Notes: a model not told the origin generated them from the letters alone. 30,153 nucleotides of DNA from CF-113 sp050695155 (GCA_050695155.1 JBOGTO010000250.1:1-30153); one strand, 5' to 3'. Counted from the first letter of the stretch, positions 14,869 to 23,026 are shown. Program-made: numbers and translations.

Positions 14869-14959
14869 ATTGGGCGTGTTCTTTGCTAAAGTAGCACAAA
14901 ACCTGACGATTTATGAGAGCCATCTCTACGACCTTGCCAGGACAAGTCCTGCGATGTGA
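14861..14959 (+). pseudogene. Possible 3' remnant of a disrupted gene next to the IscB element
   Basis: A plus-strand frame of 32 codons ends in TGA at 14957-14959. It reads HLELGVFFAK..., then NLTIYESHLYDLARTSPAM (codons 14-32), which is protein-like. It opens right after a TAG at 14858-14860, at the edge of the IscB element, and has no start codon of its own. It may be the C-terminal end of a host or mobile gene cut off when the element inserted. No matching N-terminal part is evident beyond the far end of the element, where the lexA promoter lies. A 32-codon open frame can arise by chance, so this is tentative. Confidence 0.3.
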
Positions 14960-15050
14960 CTTCAATCCACTGCTTGCAATACTTCCATAGCTAACTTCCT
15001 GCACATGTGATTAACGGGGGTCTCAGATGGTCTTCTCCTCTCTACAGTCG

Positions 15051-16283
15051 CTATATGCCGATCAACATCTGAAAGTGAATATGCGCCGGGTCTGGCGGGA
15101 GTTTGTCCGGGACCATTGCGCGAGTGAGGAATCCTGTCTCCAACAGATACTTTCGCGCTTGCTGGGGGCTATCCCCGGCGATCTGCTGGGCTAAGAACTG
15201 CTCGTAATCGGGTGACAAGATAGAGACCCACAACCCATGACACAACACGATGAGCGGAGCCATGCTGACCAGTTGGACTTGTATCTTACCCATGAGCTGA
15301 TAATTGGTGCCGGGGGCGGTCTGTTGCCTAAAGAGCACGGTGGCTTGCTGGTTCATCTGTTCGCTGTTGTAGGCGATGCCGGTGCAGGTCTCGGTGGCAT
15401 GTACCGTAACGGTTTGCGCCTCGTCTCCTGCTCGATGATTGGGGGTCGCGTTGAATGTACAGTTGGTCGGCTGGACGGCCTCACCCGGACGCAACGCGAA
15501 TGCTGGCGGGAACTGCTGACTCAGAGTGTTCTGGAGTGTCGAGGTCACATGGTCAAGATCAGCCTGGGCAACCGCCTGAAAGCTCCTGGCATCTCGTCCT
15601 CCACTGAACGGGCCATTTTTGACCAGCACGCCGCTTGATACGGTCGTGCTAATGTCTCCTGCGGCGATATTGCCAGTGCTGCCAGCCTGGAGTGCCTGAG
15701 CGTCCACACTGGCCTGTCCATAGCTGGGCGGATTGCCTGCGGGAATTGTCACGGCGGCCTCTGTCGCTACCTTGATGCCATCGGCTCCGGTAAACACTGT
15801 CCCAGTAGGGATACTTTGTGTAGTAAACAGGCCGTTGTACAAGGTCAGGCTTCCGGTCGCCGCCCTGGCGTCTTGATGCCCTGTTCCGGTGGTTGGGACG
15901 GTTTCGGCTTTGGTCAACGTCACAGGCGCAAGCGCGCGCGTCGGGAGCGCAAGCGACGTGGTCCAGGTGATGCTTTTGCTCACGGGTACGACATCAATAG
16001 TGACGGTCGGGTAGGTAAGGAGCGCGAAGGCCGTTCCCCCTGCAAAGGACACCAGGAGCAACACCGTCAAGCAGACCAACGGCCAGCATACGCCTTGCGA
16101 CTGCGGGAGTGTTGGGAGGGGTTGGGTGTCAGTCTGGGCGATCGCGGTCAGAAATATCTCGTCAGGATCGTCGTCCCTGTCGTCTGCTGGCTGCAAAACA
16201 GGTACAGATGATAACGGTGTGCTGGTAGGGTCGGCATCTCTTTGTGTTCCCTGTATCTTTGACTCATGTGCTAATTCCTGCAT
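15051..16283 (-). CDS. Single-pass membrane protein with baseplate-J-like extracellular region
   Basis: I chose the ATG at 16283 because AAGGAG lies about 9 bases upstream; a TTG at 16388 would overlap the preceding gene by 50 bp and lacks a ribosome-binding site. The 410-residue protein has an acidic, Pro-rich cytoplasmic head (1-63) and one membrane helix (about 66-89). A large Thr/Ala-rich outer part follows. Residues about 140-245 carry the baseplate-J-like signatures ARAATGSLTLYNG, IPTGTVFTGADGIKVAT, GQASVDAQALQAGSTGNIAAG and VLVKNGPFSGGRDARSF. Similar regions occur in phage baseplate J proteins and in Chloroflexota surface proteins; no phage genes are nearby. It is the last gene of a four-gene operon of unknown role. 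Confidence 0.7.
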   Translation of the reverse strand: MQELAHESKIQGTQRDADPTSTPLSSVPVLQPADDRDDDPDEIFLTAIAQTDTQPLPTLPQSQGVCWPLVCLTVLLLVSFAGGTAFALLTYPTVTIDVVPVSKSITWTTSLALPTRALAPVTLTKAETVPTTGTGHQDARAATGSLTLYNGLFTTQSIPTGTVFTGADGIKVATEAAVTIPAGNPPSYGQASVDAQALQAGSTGNIAAGDISTTVSSGVLVKNGPFSGGRDARSFQAVAQADLDHVTSTLQNTLSQQFPPAFALRPGEAVQPTNCTFNATPNHRAGDEAQTVTVHATETCTGIAYNSEQMNQQATVLFRQQTAPGTNYQLMGKIQVQLVSMAPLIVLCHGLWVSILSPDYEQFLAQQIAGDSPQQARKYLLETGFLTRAMVPDKLPPDPAHIHFQMLIGI

Positions 16284-16338
16284 ACTGGCTTCTCCTTCTT
16301 GGGCAGAGGAAGTGGCATCGCCGCCGCTTCCTCTCTGA

Positions 16339-17097
16339 CTACTGCTGTTGCGGTGAGACAAATTTCGTCCCATCGTTGCGAAAGACAATCACCTGATCGC
16401 CAATGTGCATGTTGAGATCAGGTTTGCCATCGCCGTTGCGATCTTCAAAGGACAGCGTGACGGGCATGAGGTCTTGCCCGTCTTCCAGCAACACCGGGCC
16501 GAGATAGGTCACGGCTTTACTGGCATCGCCGCCGGGCAACTCGATCACCAGCACCTGCCGACGCAGGTTCAGCGCGATGAAGTGGCTGGGATGCTGCGGG
16601 CTGTCGTGATGCCCGACGACGTGGTCGATCTGGAAGGTGCGGGGGCGTCCATACATCCAGTCGTTGGTGGTGGTCGTCCACCAGTTGCCCAGCCAACTAA
16701 GCGCCATGAACCCCATCAGCATGACCAGTAGCGAGAGTCCCACCACGATGAGTACCCGCCCGCTCCTGACCTGGCGGCGCGGCAAGACGCGCGTCTCGAG
16801 CGGATGGCGGTCCAGGCGTCGAGCAGTGGTATGCGACTGTGTGCGCCTCGGTGTATCATCGCCATAATCCGCATCGGCAAACACCGCAGGACGCGGCTGG
16901 CGCTGAGACCGCGCTATTTGCGGCGTGAAGTCATCCGTGCTGTACGGCACATCTTCGGGATGATGGTTGATCGAATGCCCGGCGCGGTGAATGCTACCCG
17001 CAGGCACGCGATAGCGGTCTGAGGTGGACGACCCGCCCGGTTGGTCAAAGCGGATCACTCCCCCGGTAGAGAGGGGAACGCCTTTTTGCTCCTTCAT
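16339..17097 (-). CDS. Single-pass membrane protein with Ca-binding-like loop (unknown function)
   Basis: I do not recognise this family. The 252-residue protein has a polar, His/Arg-rich cytoplasmic head (1-112), one membrane helix (about 113-135) and an outer domain of about 115 residues that looks beta-rich. Near its end lies DRNGDGKPDL (219-228), the Dx(D/N)xDG-type calcium loop typical of FG-GAP/VCBS beta-propeller repeats, here present only once. Its ATG overlaps the stop of the preceding gene (ATGA), so translation is coupled. The topology mirrors that of the next gene, suggesting that the two outer domains act together. Confidence 0.65.
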   Translation of the reverse strand: MKEQKGVPLSTGGVIRFDQPGGSSTSDRYRVPAGSIHRAGHSINHHPEDVPYSTDDFTPQIARSQRQPRPAVFADADYGDDTPRRTQSHTTARRLDRHPLETRVLPRRQVRSGRVLIVVGLSLLVMLMGFMALSWLGNWWTTTTNDWMYGRPRTFQIDHVVGHHDSPQHPSHFIALNLRRQVLVIELPGGDASKAVTYLGPVLLEDGQDLMPVTLSFEDRNGDGKPDLNMHIGDQVIVFRNDGTKFVSPQQQ

Positions 17098-17639
17098 TGC
17101 GCTTCCCCTCCTTCCTGCTCCTGTTGGGGAAAGAGTCGCTGCATCTGTTCACCCAGCAAGGAATGCGCAATCGCCCAGACGCGCACGCGCTGCGAGAGGG
17201 TGTAGCCGATCAGCGTCTCTAGCTCCAGTGCGGGTGATTCTGTCTGCTCGTCATGTTCGCTCGAAGGAGGCTGACCTGCCTGCTCGACCAGAGCGCGCGC
17301 GGCTTCAAACCAGTGGGTGGCCGCTCGGCTCAGAGATTCGATAATAGCTTCCTGCGTCACAAACAGCGTGAACGAAGCGGGATCAGCCGCGCTCGTGCGT
17401 TGACAAGACTGCGGCCAGACAGGGGCCAGCCAGTTCAAATTGTGGAGTGCTTCCCGCTCGTCGGCTAACGCTGCAAAGGCGCTACTGGCGGCCAGCAAGG
17501 CTTCGCGGCTTGTAGCCTCTTTGCCGAAAGCCGCCCACAGTTCGGTTAAAGGTCCAAGCGGCATCCAGGGCGCAGGTGGCACCGAAGGAGGTTGGGATGC
17601 TGCTTCAGCATGGAGGGAAGCGTGAGGGGAAATGGTCAT
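17094..17639 (-). CDS. Small soluble alpha-helical protein (unknown function)
   Basis: The ATG at 17639 is preceded by AGGAGG and overlaps the stop of the Cys-rich gene (ATGA). The 181-residue product has a Pro/Ala-rich N-terminal 35 residues and then a mainly helical body rich in Ala, Leu and Glu (LTELWAAFGKEATSREALLAASSAFAAL and later helices). It ends in QQEQEGGEAQ. No signal peptide or membrane helix is visible. The longer frame to 17810 is antisense-like Arg/His-rich sequence and is not used. The family is unrecognised; the coupled overlaps on both sides argue for stoichiometric production with its neighbours. Confidence 0.65.
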   Translation of the reverse strand: MTISPHASLHAEAASQPPSVPPAPWMPLGPLTELWAAFGKEATSREALLAASSAFAALADEREALHNLNWLAPVWPQSCQRTSAADPASFTLFVTQEAIIESLSRAATHWFEAARALVEQAGQPPSSEHDEQTESPALELETLIGYTLSQRVRVWAIAHSLLGEQMQRLFPQQEQEGGEAQ

Positions 17640-17911
17640 ATCTGCACCTCCTGCTGCTGCCTGGGGGTATGCTTTGTGCAAGAAAAGGGCTGTGCGTCCT
17701 GCGGTGGATTCGAGGTGCAGCCGGGGCAATAGCCGGTGATGCCGCATTGGGTACAGCACTTTGCGCCTGCGCTGTCGGCTGACTGCCAGCCATGGCCGTA
17801 CCACTGGCAATCCTGCGCCGAGAGATCAACCGTCATGTATATCAGATGGGGCCGAGGTGTTTTCTTCGTCGTATGTCCGATGAGAATTTCTTCATCTCGA
17901 AAGGTACTCAT
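17636..17911 (-). CDS. Cys-rich small protein, putative zinc-binding (unknown function)
   Basis: This 91-residue protein has seven cysteines (35, 52, 53, 56, 62, 65, 78). CCTQCGITGYCPGC holds two CxxC knuckles five residues apart, a plausible zinc site. The N-terminal half includes a short beta-like stretch PHLIYMTVDL. No signal peptide is visible. The stop overlaps the next ATG (ATGA), so it is the first clear gene of the coupled operon ending at 15051. The ribosome-binding site (AGGCAGAG) is weak. Confidence 0.6.
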   Translation of the reverse strand: MSTFRDEEILIGHTTKKTPRPHLIYMTVDLSAQDCQWYGHGWQSADSAGAKCCTQCGITGYCPGCTSNPPQDAQPFSCTKHTPRQQQEVQI

Positions 17912-18033
17912 GAATAGCTCTGCCTTTCATGCATTGACAGGCAAAGGGATTCGTGGCATACTACCACTAGACCTGAGCCTGTCCTGACAGAATAAAGCAG
18001 CACAAACTGCTCTGATGCTGTCACTGTGCGACA

Positions 18034-18153
18034 TCAGTAAAAAGGCTGGTAATTTTGATGTTTTGTACTGTGTGAGTTGCAAGCCAGACAGTACTCAACA
18101 GACGTGTAAATGGTCTCCATGAACGCTCGACCCTTTGGTGTCTGAGCGTTCAT
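18034..18153 (-). CDS. Possible 39-aa ORF with CxxC motif
   Basis: The minus-strand frame begins MNAQTPKGRAFMETIYTSVE, continues YCLACNSHSTKHQ and ends FY. It contains one CxxC pair (C22, C25), echoing the Cys-rich protein encoded 122 bp downstream. A strong AAAGGAGG lies upstream, but about 15 bases from the ATG; an in-frame ATT 9 bases before the ATG would be optimally spaced. The ATG also sits inside a perfect inverted repeat. It may be the first gene of the operon, a leader ORF, or only part of a regulatory hairpin. Confidence 0.35.
   Translation of the reverse strand: MNAQTPKGRAFMETIYTSVEYCLACNSHSTKHQNYQPFY
18119..18153. promoter_or_regulatory. 10-bp perfect inverted repeat covering a candidate start codon
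   Basis: ATGAACGCTC (18119-18128) and GAGCGTTCAT (18144-18153) are separated by 15 bases. Because the element is symmetric, the minus-strand copy also begins with ATG, the candidate start of the 39-aa ORF. It would form a stable mRNA hairpin that hides that ATG, or serve as a DNA operator. There is no T tract, so a terminator is unlikely. Confidence 0.45.
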
Positions 18154-18282
18154 CGGTATAATCGTGTACCCTCCTTTCTAGTGAATTTCTTTCACTCAAA
18201 TATGACAAGATAAATGGAAACAACTCAGACCTCTCATGCCTGTCGCTAACAGATGAGAAATATGCCAATGGCACAATCCCGA

Positions 18283-18492
18283 CTAAAGACGAACATCCAA
18301 TCCTTCGATATCGCGGTAGGTGATGATACGTCCTAAAGCTTCACTGAGTGCTTCAGCAATGCTTCTCGCAACGCGTGCAGAAATGCGTTGACCACTTTCT
18401 GCATTTCTGACTGTCTGTGCATCAACATTTGCACGCCTTGCAAGTTCGGGAATACTCATTGGAATGCTCTCCCTGTACTCCGTTAACGTCAT
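18283..18492 (-). CDS. XRE-family helix-turn-helix regulator
   Basis: This 69-residue protein is essentially one lambda-repressor-like HTH: MSIPELARRANVDAQTVRNAE (12-32) is the helix-turn-helix, followed by two helices (RISARVARSIAEALSEALG). GGAG lies 8 bases before the ATG. Its near-consensus promoter contains two TTCGGT direct repeats 10 bp apart between -35 and -10, so it probably represses itself. There is no adjacent toxin gene. It may control the operon 370 bp downstream on the same strand. Confidence 0.8.
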   Translation of the reverse strand: MTLTEYRESIPMSIPELARRANVDAQTVRNAESGQRISARVARSIAEALSEALGRIITYRDIEGLDVRL

Positions 18493-18523
18493 GACAAAAC
18501 TCCAAAGAACGATTTCTGCTTAA

Positions 18524-18551
18524 ATTATAACCGAAAATCACCGAAAGTCAA
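18524..18551 (-). promoter_or_regulatory. Promoter of the XRE gene with internal direct repeats
   Basis: On the minus strand TTGACT (18546-18551), 16 bp, TATAAT (18524-18529). The spacer is almost entirely two TTCGGT copies (18530-18535 and 18540-18545), one helical turn apart. A protein bound there would block RNA polymerase. Confidence 0.7.
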
Positions 18552-18772
18552 TGATTTTAACAGGTATTTTCAAATTTTGAAGAGTAGGATGGTAATATCT
18601 TGGAGTCTAGGACCTTTCATAAGAAGCCAGCATATGCTATATTTTTTCAAAAATCTTTGCTATACTCATTGACATAGGAGAATAAAGGGCAGTTTGCGCA
18701 GACCCTTTGAATGGGTGTACAATAGAGTCGTCAGACATCGAGGAACCCGACCGCTATAGAGGGAGTCAGACA

Positions 18773-19300
18773 ATGATTGAGATGACAGTGGAAAGCGTGC
18801 GCATTAATTTGCAGACAACGCAGCGAGTGGTCATCTTGAAAGCAACAAAGCAGGAACGCTACCTGCTCATCTGGATAGCGCCGGCAGAAGCCTATGCCAT
18901 CGCTATTGAATTGCAGGGGACAAGTTCGCCGCGACCACTTACACATGATCTACTGAAAAATGTGATTAATGACCTGGGAGCCAAAATCGTCAGTATCGTT
19001 ATATCCGATCTGATTGACGATATATTCTATGCGCGTATTATCCTGGATGTAGCAGGTAGGCATGTCGAGGTAGATTCGCGCCCAAGCGATGCTATCGCGC
19101 TGGCGGTACGCTCCAAATCACCCATTTATGTCGAAGAAAGCGTACTTGAACGCGCGGGCGTAGCATTAGAAAACAGCGATGAGGCGATTGCTCCGACTGC
19201 CGAATCACACAAAGAACACGAGCCAGAGATGGACAATCTGGATGCATATAGAGATTTTATCAATACCCTGGATGTGCTAGACGAGTTCGGCAAAGAGTGA
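18773..19300 (+). CDS. Bifunctional nuclease (DUF151/BFN) family protein
   Basis: I chose the ATG at 18773 after AGAGGGAG; it gives 175 residues. The DUF151 core is clear: VVILKATKQERYLLIWIAP near the start and HVEVDSRPSDAIALAVRSKSPIYVEESVL (98-126) with the family hallmark SRPSDAIALA. Members have been described as having RNase and DNase activity and respond to stress in plants and mycobacteria. Residues 130-175 are an acidic tail. It is convergent with the YggT gene, only 16 bp apart. Confidence 0.85.
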   Translation: MIEMTVESVRINLQTTQRVVILKATKQERYLLIWIAPAEAYAIAIELQGTSSPRPLTHDLLKNVINDLGAKIVSIVISDLIDDIFYARIILDVAGRHVEVDSRPSDAIALAVRSKSPIYVEESVLERAGVALENSDEAIAPTAESHKEHEPEMDNLDAYRDFINTLDVLDEFGKE

Positions 19301-19316
19301 GGCGCGTAAACGCATC

Positions 19317-19961
19317 TTAACGTGAGTTTAACAGAGCTTTAAGAAAACGTACCAGAATACGCGCCAAAACCCCATACAGGAGAATAGCGATCAACGCTGC
19401 CAGGTAGTTTATCAAATCTCCCCCAATTTGTGCTGGAAGATTTAAATGCTCCAAAAGCAGGTGCAGCGGCCATGCGAGCAACGCGCCACCAGCGTACACG
19501 AGTTCAACCACAATATTACTATTGGGAACCCCGAAGAGTAACAGCACCACGCGCGCCAGTAAGACGAGTTGCACTACCACAAACACTATCCCCACAAATG
19601 TCGGAAACGAACTGTTACGCGAGCGAGAACCAAGAGGCCGCGCCCTGTCACCTGAGAACGCTGCGCCGCCGGGCGGGCGTCCATTGCCATTGAAACCAGG
19701 CGCCGGTGGCAAGATTGGATAGACGCCCGGCGTTTCAGGCAGGTTTGCATACGGAGCGACTGGTTGCCCGTTTTGCGGAAAGGGCAACTCTGGCGGCAGC
19801 GGCGCGGGGATAGTCTGGAAATTATAGCCTTCCATACCATTTCCGGCTCCTACGGGATAGGTAGGAACAGAGTGCGGCGACAGGATAATGGCCGACATAG
19901 GCTCGGTCGGTGAATTATGCTCGTCGAAATCTTCAAATTGAGGTTCGGATACTTTGCGCAT
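19317..19961 (-). CDS. YggT-family membrane protein with Pro-rich N-terminal extension
   Basis: The last 95 of 214 residues form a YggT domain with two main hydrophobic parts (FVGIVFVVVQLVLLARVVLLLFGV and the paired ALLAWPLHLLLEHL / INYLAALIAILLYGVLARIL). The first 115 residues are Pro/Gly/Asn-rich and probably disordered, an extension not found in typical 90-100 residue YggT proteins. The family is linked to cell division and envelope functions in other bacteria. It follows lysA by 47 bp on the same strand and may be co-transcribed. Confidence 0.75.
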   Translation of the reverse strand: MRKVSEPQFEDFDEHNSPTEPMSAIILSPHSVPTYPVGAGNGMEGYNFQTIPAPLPPELPFPQNGQPVAPYANLPETPGVYPILPPAPGFNGNGRPPGGAAFSGDRARPLGSRSRNSSFPTFVGIVFVVVQLVLLARVVLLLFGVPNSNIVVELVYAGGALLAWPLHLLLEHLNLPAQIGGDLINYLAALIAILLYGVLARILVRFLKALLNSR

Positions 19962-20008
19962 GGAACCGTACTCCGCAATTCACTGTGTATCAACATGTGT
20001 CTATAGTA

Positions 20009-21349
20009 TTATGACGCGCTACTTGCTCGCTCGTCAAAAATCGGGTAGCGTCTAAGTAAATCTTCGACAGTTTCGCGCCGTTCCATAAGTTGCGCGCCGC
20101 CTTCATCCACCAGTATAACGGCGGGACGCGGCACCAGGTTATAGTTGCTGCTCATCGGCAGCGCATATGCGCCCGCAACAGGCAACGCCAGCAACTCGCC
20201 ATCATGCATACGCGGCAGCATAATCTGCTCGATCAATATATCGCCAGACTCGCAATAGCGACCCGCCACGCACACAGTTTCTTCTGGCGGCGCAAATCCT
20301 CGCTCAACGGCCAGCGCGCTATACTGCGCTCCATACAGCGCGGGACGAATGTTATCTCCCATACCACCATCCACAAACAAGAAGGTGATCCCACCCGCCG
20401 TCTGCTTGCGCGTCCCGATACGATAGACGGCCACCCCGGCCCGCGCAATGATCGAGCGGCCCGGCTCAATCACCAGCGTTGGAGCAGCCAGCCCATAATC
20501 ATACGCGCCCAGTTGTCGCTCCATGCTCACTTGCAGCGCCTGTGCCAGTATATCGACGCCTGGCGCATCCACGGCCCAGCCGCCGCCGGGGCTGATCTCC
20601 TGCGGCCACCACTCTGTTTCTTTATACACTTCAAAAGCAAGCGTAAAGAGACGTTCGATGCATTCTTCATAGGGGCGCGTTTCGCGCAACATGGTACCAT
20701 TATGAGCGTGGAGACCCACCAGCCGCAGTTGGCCTTCTGCCAGAATGCGCTTGATAGCGGCTTTCGCTTCGTCATTGCCGAGCGCAAAGCCAAACTTCGA
20801 GGCGGCGTGGCCGGTTTGCAGGTAGCGGTGCGTATCGGTCTGCACGCCGGGCGCAACGCGCAGTAGCACAGCCGGTTGCTGACCAGCCGCACGCGCAAGC
20901 CCCGTCAGTTCCTCCATCTCGCTCCAATTATCCAGCACAATATGTCCCACGCCAGTTTGCAAAGCCAGCCGCAGTTCTTCCAGTGACTTATTATTGCCGT
21001 GAAACGCAATCCGCTCCGCCGGGAAATTCGCCTGTAACGCTACCCGCAACTCGCCGCCCGATACTACGTCCAATCCCATGCCCTGCCCCGCCATCAACCG
21101 CGCTATCAGAGGCGAGAGATACGCTTTTGAGGCATAGAGAAAACGTACCGGCGACGCCGTATAATGCCGCGCAAAGGCTTGTTGATAGCACTGGCAAGCA
21201 TTCACAATAGTAGCGCGGTCAAACACATACAACGGCGTTCCATAGCACTGCGCCAGTTCAGGTACTGAGTGATTGGCTATATGAAGCACACCTTGCGGCG
21301 AAAAGGTGGCGCTATCGGGCAAAAGATGTGCGAGCGGATGCAAATCCAT
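20009..21349 (-). CDS. lysA: Diaminopimelate decarboxylase
   Basis: This 446-residue fold-type III PLP enzyme makes L-lysine from meso-diaminopimelate, the last step of lysine synthesis. Landmarks are the Schiff-base lysine K75 in FLYASKAYLSP, HGNNKS (117-122), the phosphate-binding GGG (255-257), EPGRSIIARAG (295-305), CESGD (366-370) with the partner-subunit cysteine, and the YALPMSSNYN end motif. The block that is usually HIGSQ reads HAHNGTM (214-220). This departs from the norm and leaves a small doubt about substrate. AAAGGAAAG precedes the ATG. It is divergent from gltX. Confidence 0.88.
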   Translation of the reverse strand: MDLHPLAHLLPDSATFSPQGVLHIANHSVPELAQCYGTPLYVFDRATIVNACQCYQQAFARHYTASPVRFLYASKAYLSPLIARLMAGQGMGLDVVSGGELRVALQANFPAERIAFHGNNKSLEELRLALQTGVGHIVLDNWSEMEELTGLARAAGQQPAVLLRVAPGVQTDTHRYLQTGHAASKFGFALGNDEAKAAIKRILAEGQLRLVGLHAHNGTMLRETRPYEECIERLFTLAFEVYKETEWWPQEISPGGGWAVDAPGVDILAQALQVSMERQLGAYDYGLAAPTLVIEPGRSIIARAGVAVYRIGTRKQTAGGITFLFVDGGMGDNIRPALYGAQYSALAVERGFAPPEETVCVAGRYCESGDILIEQIMLPRMHDGELLALPVAGAYALPMSSNYNLVPRPAVILVDEGGAQLMERRETVEDLLRRYPIFDERASSAS

Positions 21350-21501
21350 GTCTGGCTTTCCTTTGTATCAAATTCTGCTGATACATCATAGGACAAAATG
21401 ACCTACTTCACAACAGCCATACATTTCTACCCGATAGTTGGCACGCTATGCTAAAATAAGACAATATTCGTAGAATGTTGAAGAGGAGTACTTATCTTAC
21501 T

Positions 21502-23022
21502 ATGACCCAGACTGATGATCGTCTCGAGGAGCAGCCTGTGATGCCTGCTGGCAAAACGCCGCGTTTGCGCTTTGCGCCCAGCCCCACGGGATTCCAGCAT
21601 ATCGGCGGTTTCCGTACTGCGCTGTTTAGCTGGCTATATGCGCGACATACTGGCGGCGCGTTCGTTGTGCGCGTTGAAGATACCGATACTGCCCGCACGA
21701 TTGAGGGAGCGGTTGAATTTCTGCTCGAGGGCTTCAAATGGCTCGGTATGGATTACGACGAGGGGCCACTGGTTGGTGGACCGTTCGGGCCATATTATCA
21801 GACGCAACGCCGGGCGCTCTACCAGCACTATGCTCATCAGTTGATCGAGTCTGGACACGCGTATCGCTGCTATTGCACGCCGGAACGGCTTGACCAGATG
21901 CGCAAAGAACAGATAGCGCAAAAGTTGCCGCCGCGCTACGACCATCGCTGTCGCTTCCTGAGCGCGGAGGAACGCGCCATCAACGATGCCGCAGGCATCT
22001 CGTGGACGGTGCGCTTTGCCATGCCGCTTGACGGTGACACGGTTGTGCATGACGAGCTACACGGCGATATCGCTTTCAAGAATGCCGACATCGATGATAG
22101 GATTATCCTCAAATCGGATGGATTGCCGACCTATCATCTCGCGCATATCGTTGACGATCATTTGATGGAGATTACGCACCTGCTACGCGCCGAGGAGTGG
22201 ATTTCCAGCGCGCCGACTCACATTCAGCTATGGAAAGCGCTGGGCTGGCAGCCGCCCTTGATCTATCATGTGCCGGATGTGCTGGGCAAAGATAAGAAGA
22301 AACTCAGCAAGCGGCATAACGCCCCTTCGTGGAAGACCTTTCAGCAGCAGGGCTTCTTGCCCGAAGCCGTTTTTAACTACCTGGCCTTAATTGGCTGGTC
22401 GTATGACGATAAAACCGAGATTTTCACACGCGAAGAGTTAATTCACGCCTTCTCGTTGGAGCGCATCGGCGTCTCCGGTGGCATCTACGACGCCGAAAAG
22501 CTGGCCTGGATGAATGGCATCTACATTCGCAAACTCACGCTTGAGGAATTTACGCGCCGCACGCTACCCTATATGGAACGGCCAGAGGCGGAGGGCGGCC
22601 TGCCCGATAGCATCGCGCGCCCGCTCGACTTCGACTACACCTCGCGCGTACTCAACCTGGAACAGGAGCGGCTGCGCACACTGGGCGAGGCAGCTCCGGC
22701 TGTCTCTTTCTTCTACGCTGATGAGCGGTACGACACTTCCCTGCTGATCCAGAAAGGTATGGATGCGGAGAAGACGCGCACTGTTTTGTTGCGAGTACGC
22801 GATGTGCTGACAAGTCTTGAAACGTGGGATCACGAGGTAATGGAGCCACCCATCCGCGCACTGATACCCGAGCTTGGCTTGAAAGCGGGGCAGGTACTTG
22901 GCTCCATCCGCGCCGCCGTCAGTGGTCGCCCGCATACGCCGCCGCTCTTCACGATGATGGAAGTGCTTGGACGCGAGCGGGTCATGCAGCGCATCGACCA
23001 GGCCATCGAACGTCTACTCTAG
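21502..23022 (+). CDS. gltX: Glutamyl-tRNA synthetase
   Basis: This class I synthetase of 506 residues charges tRNA-Glu (and possibly tRNA-Gln). APSPTGFQHIGG holds the HIGH-type signature and KDKKKLSKR the KMSKR loop (residues 267-271 from this start). The zinc-like CYCTPE segment, VRVEDTDTAR and the C-terminal helical anticodon-binding region are present. I favour the ATG at 21502, 13 bases after AGAGGAG; an ATG at 21475 would place that site inside the gene and has none of its own. An extended -10 TGCTAAAAT at 21449-21457 is a possible promoter. A terminator follows the gene. Confidence 0.93.
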   Translation: MTQTDDRLEEQPVMPAGKTPRLRFAPSPTGFQHIGGFRTALFSWLYARHTGGAFVVRVEDTDTARTIEGAVEFLLEGFKWLGMDYDEGPLVGGPFGPYYQTQRRALYQHYAHQLIESGHAYRCYCTPERLDQMRKEQIAQKLPPRYDHRCRFLSAEERAINDAAGISWTVRFAMPLDGDTVVHDELHGDIAFKNADIDDRIILKSDGLPTYHLAHIVDDHLMEITHLLRAEEWISSAPTHIQLWKALGWQPPLIYHVPDVLGKDKKKLSKRHNAPSWKTFQQQGFLPEAVFNYLALIGWSYDDKTEIFTREELIHAFSLERIGVSGGIYDAEKLAWMNGIYIRKLTLEEFTRRTLPYMERPEAEGGLPDSIARPLDFDYTSRVLNLEQERLRTLGEAAPAVSFFYADERYDTSLLIQKGMDAEKTRTVLLRVRDVLTSLETWDHEVMEPPIRALIPELGLKAGQVLGSIRAAVSGRPHTPPLFTMMEVLGRERVMQRIDQAIERLL

Positions 23023-23026
23023 CAGA

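Larger units (their letters stand above)
17912..18282. other. 370-bp gap between XRE gene and the membrane operon
   Basis: The only coding candidate is the 39-codon ORF at 18034-18153. The gap also holds an inverted repeat AGTGAA-N5-TTCACT (about 18180-18196) just before a strong AAAGGAGGG, and the 10-bp inverted repeat at 18119-18153. No clear promoter for the operon was found. Confidence 0.4.

Noticed and set aside
15051..18153. Prophage or contractile-injection remnant, suggested by the baseplate-J-like region
   Set aside because: No tail, sheath, capsid, lysis or integrase genes are nearby, and the protein carries a membrane anchor unlike phage baseplate J.
20090..20866. 258-aa plus-strand open frame
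   Set aside because: It is antisense to lysA, rich in Arg/His/Gln as expected from a GC-rich shadow frame.
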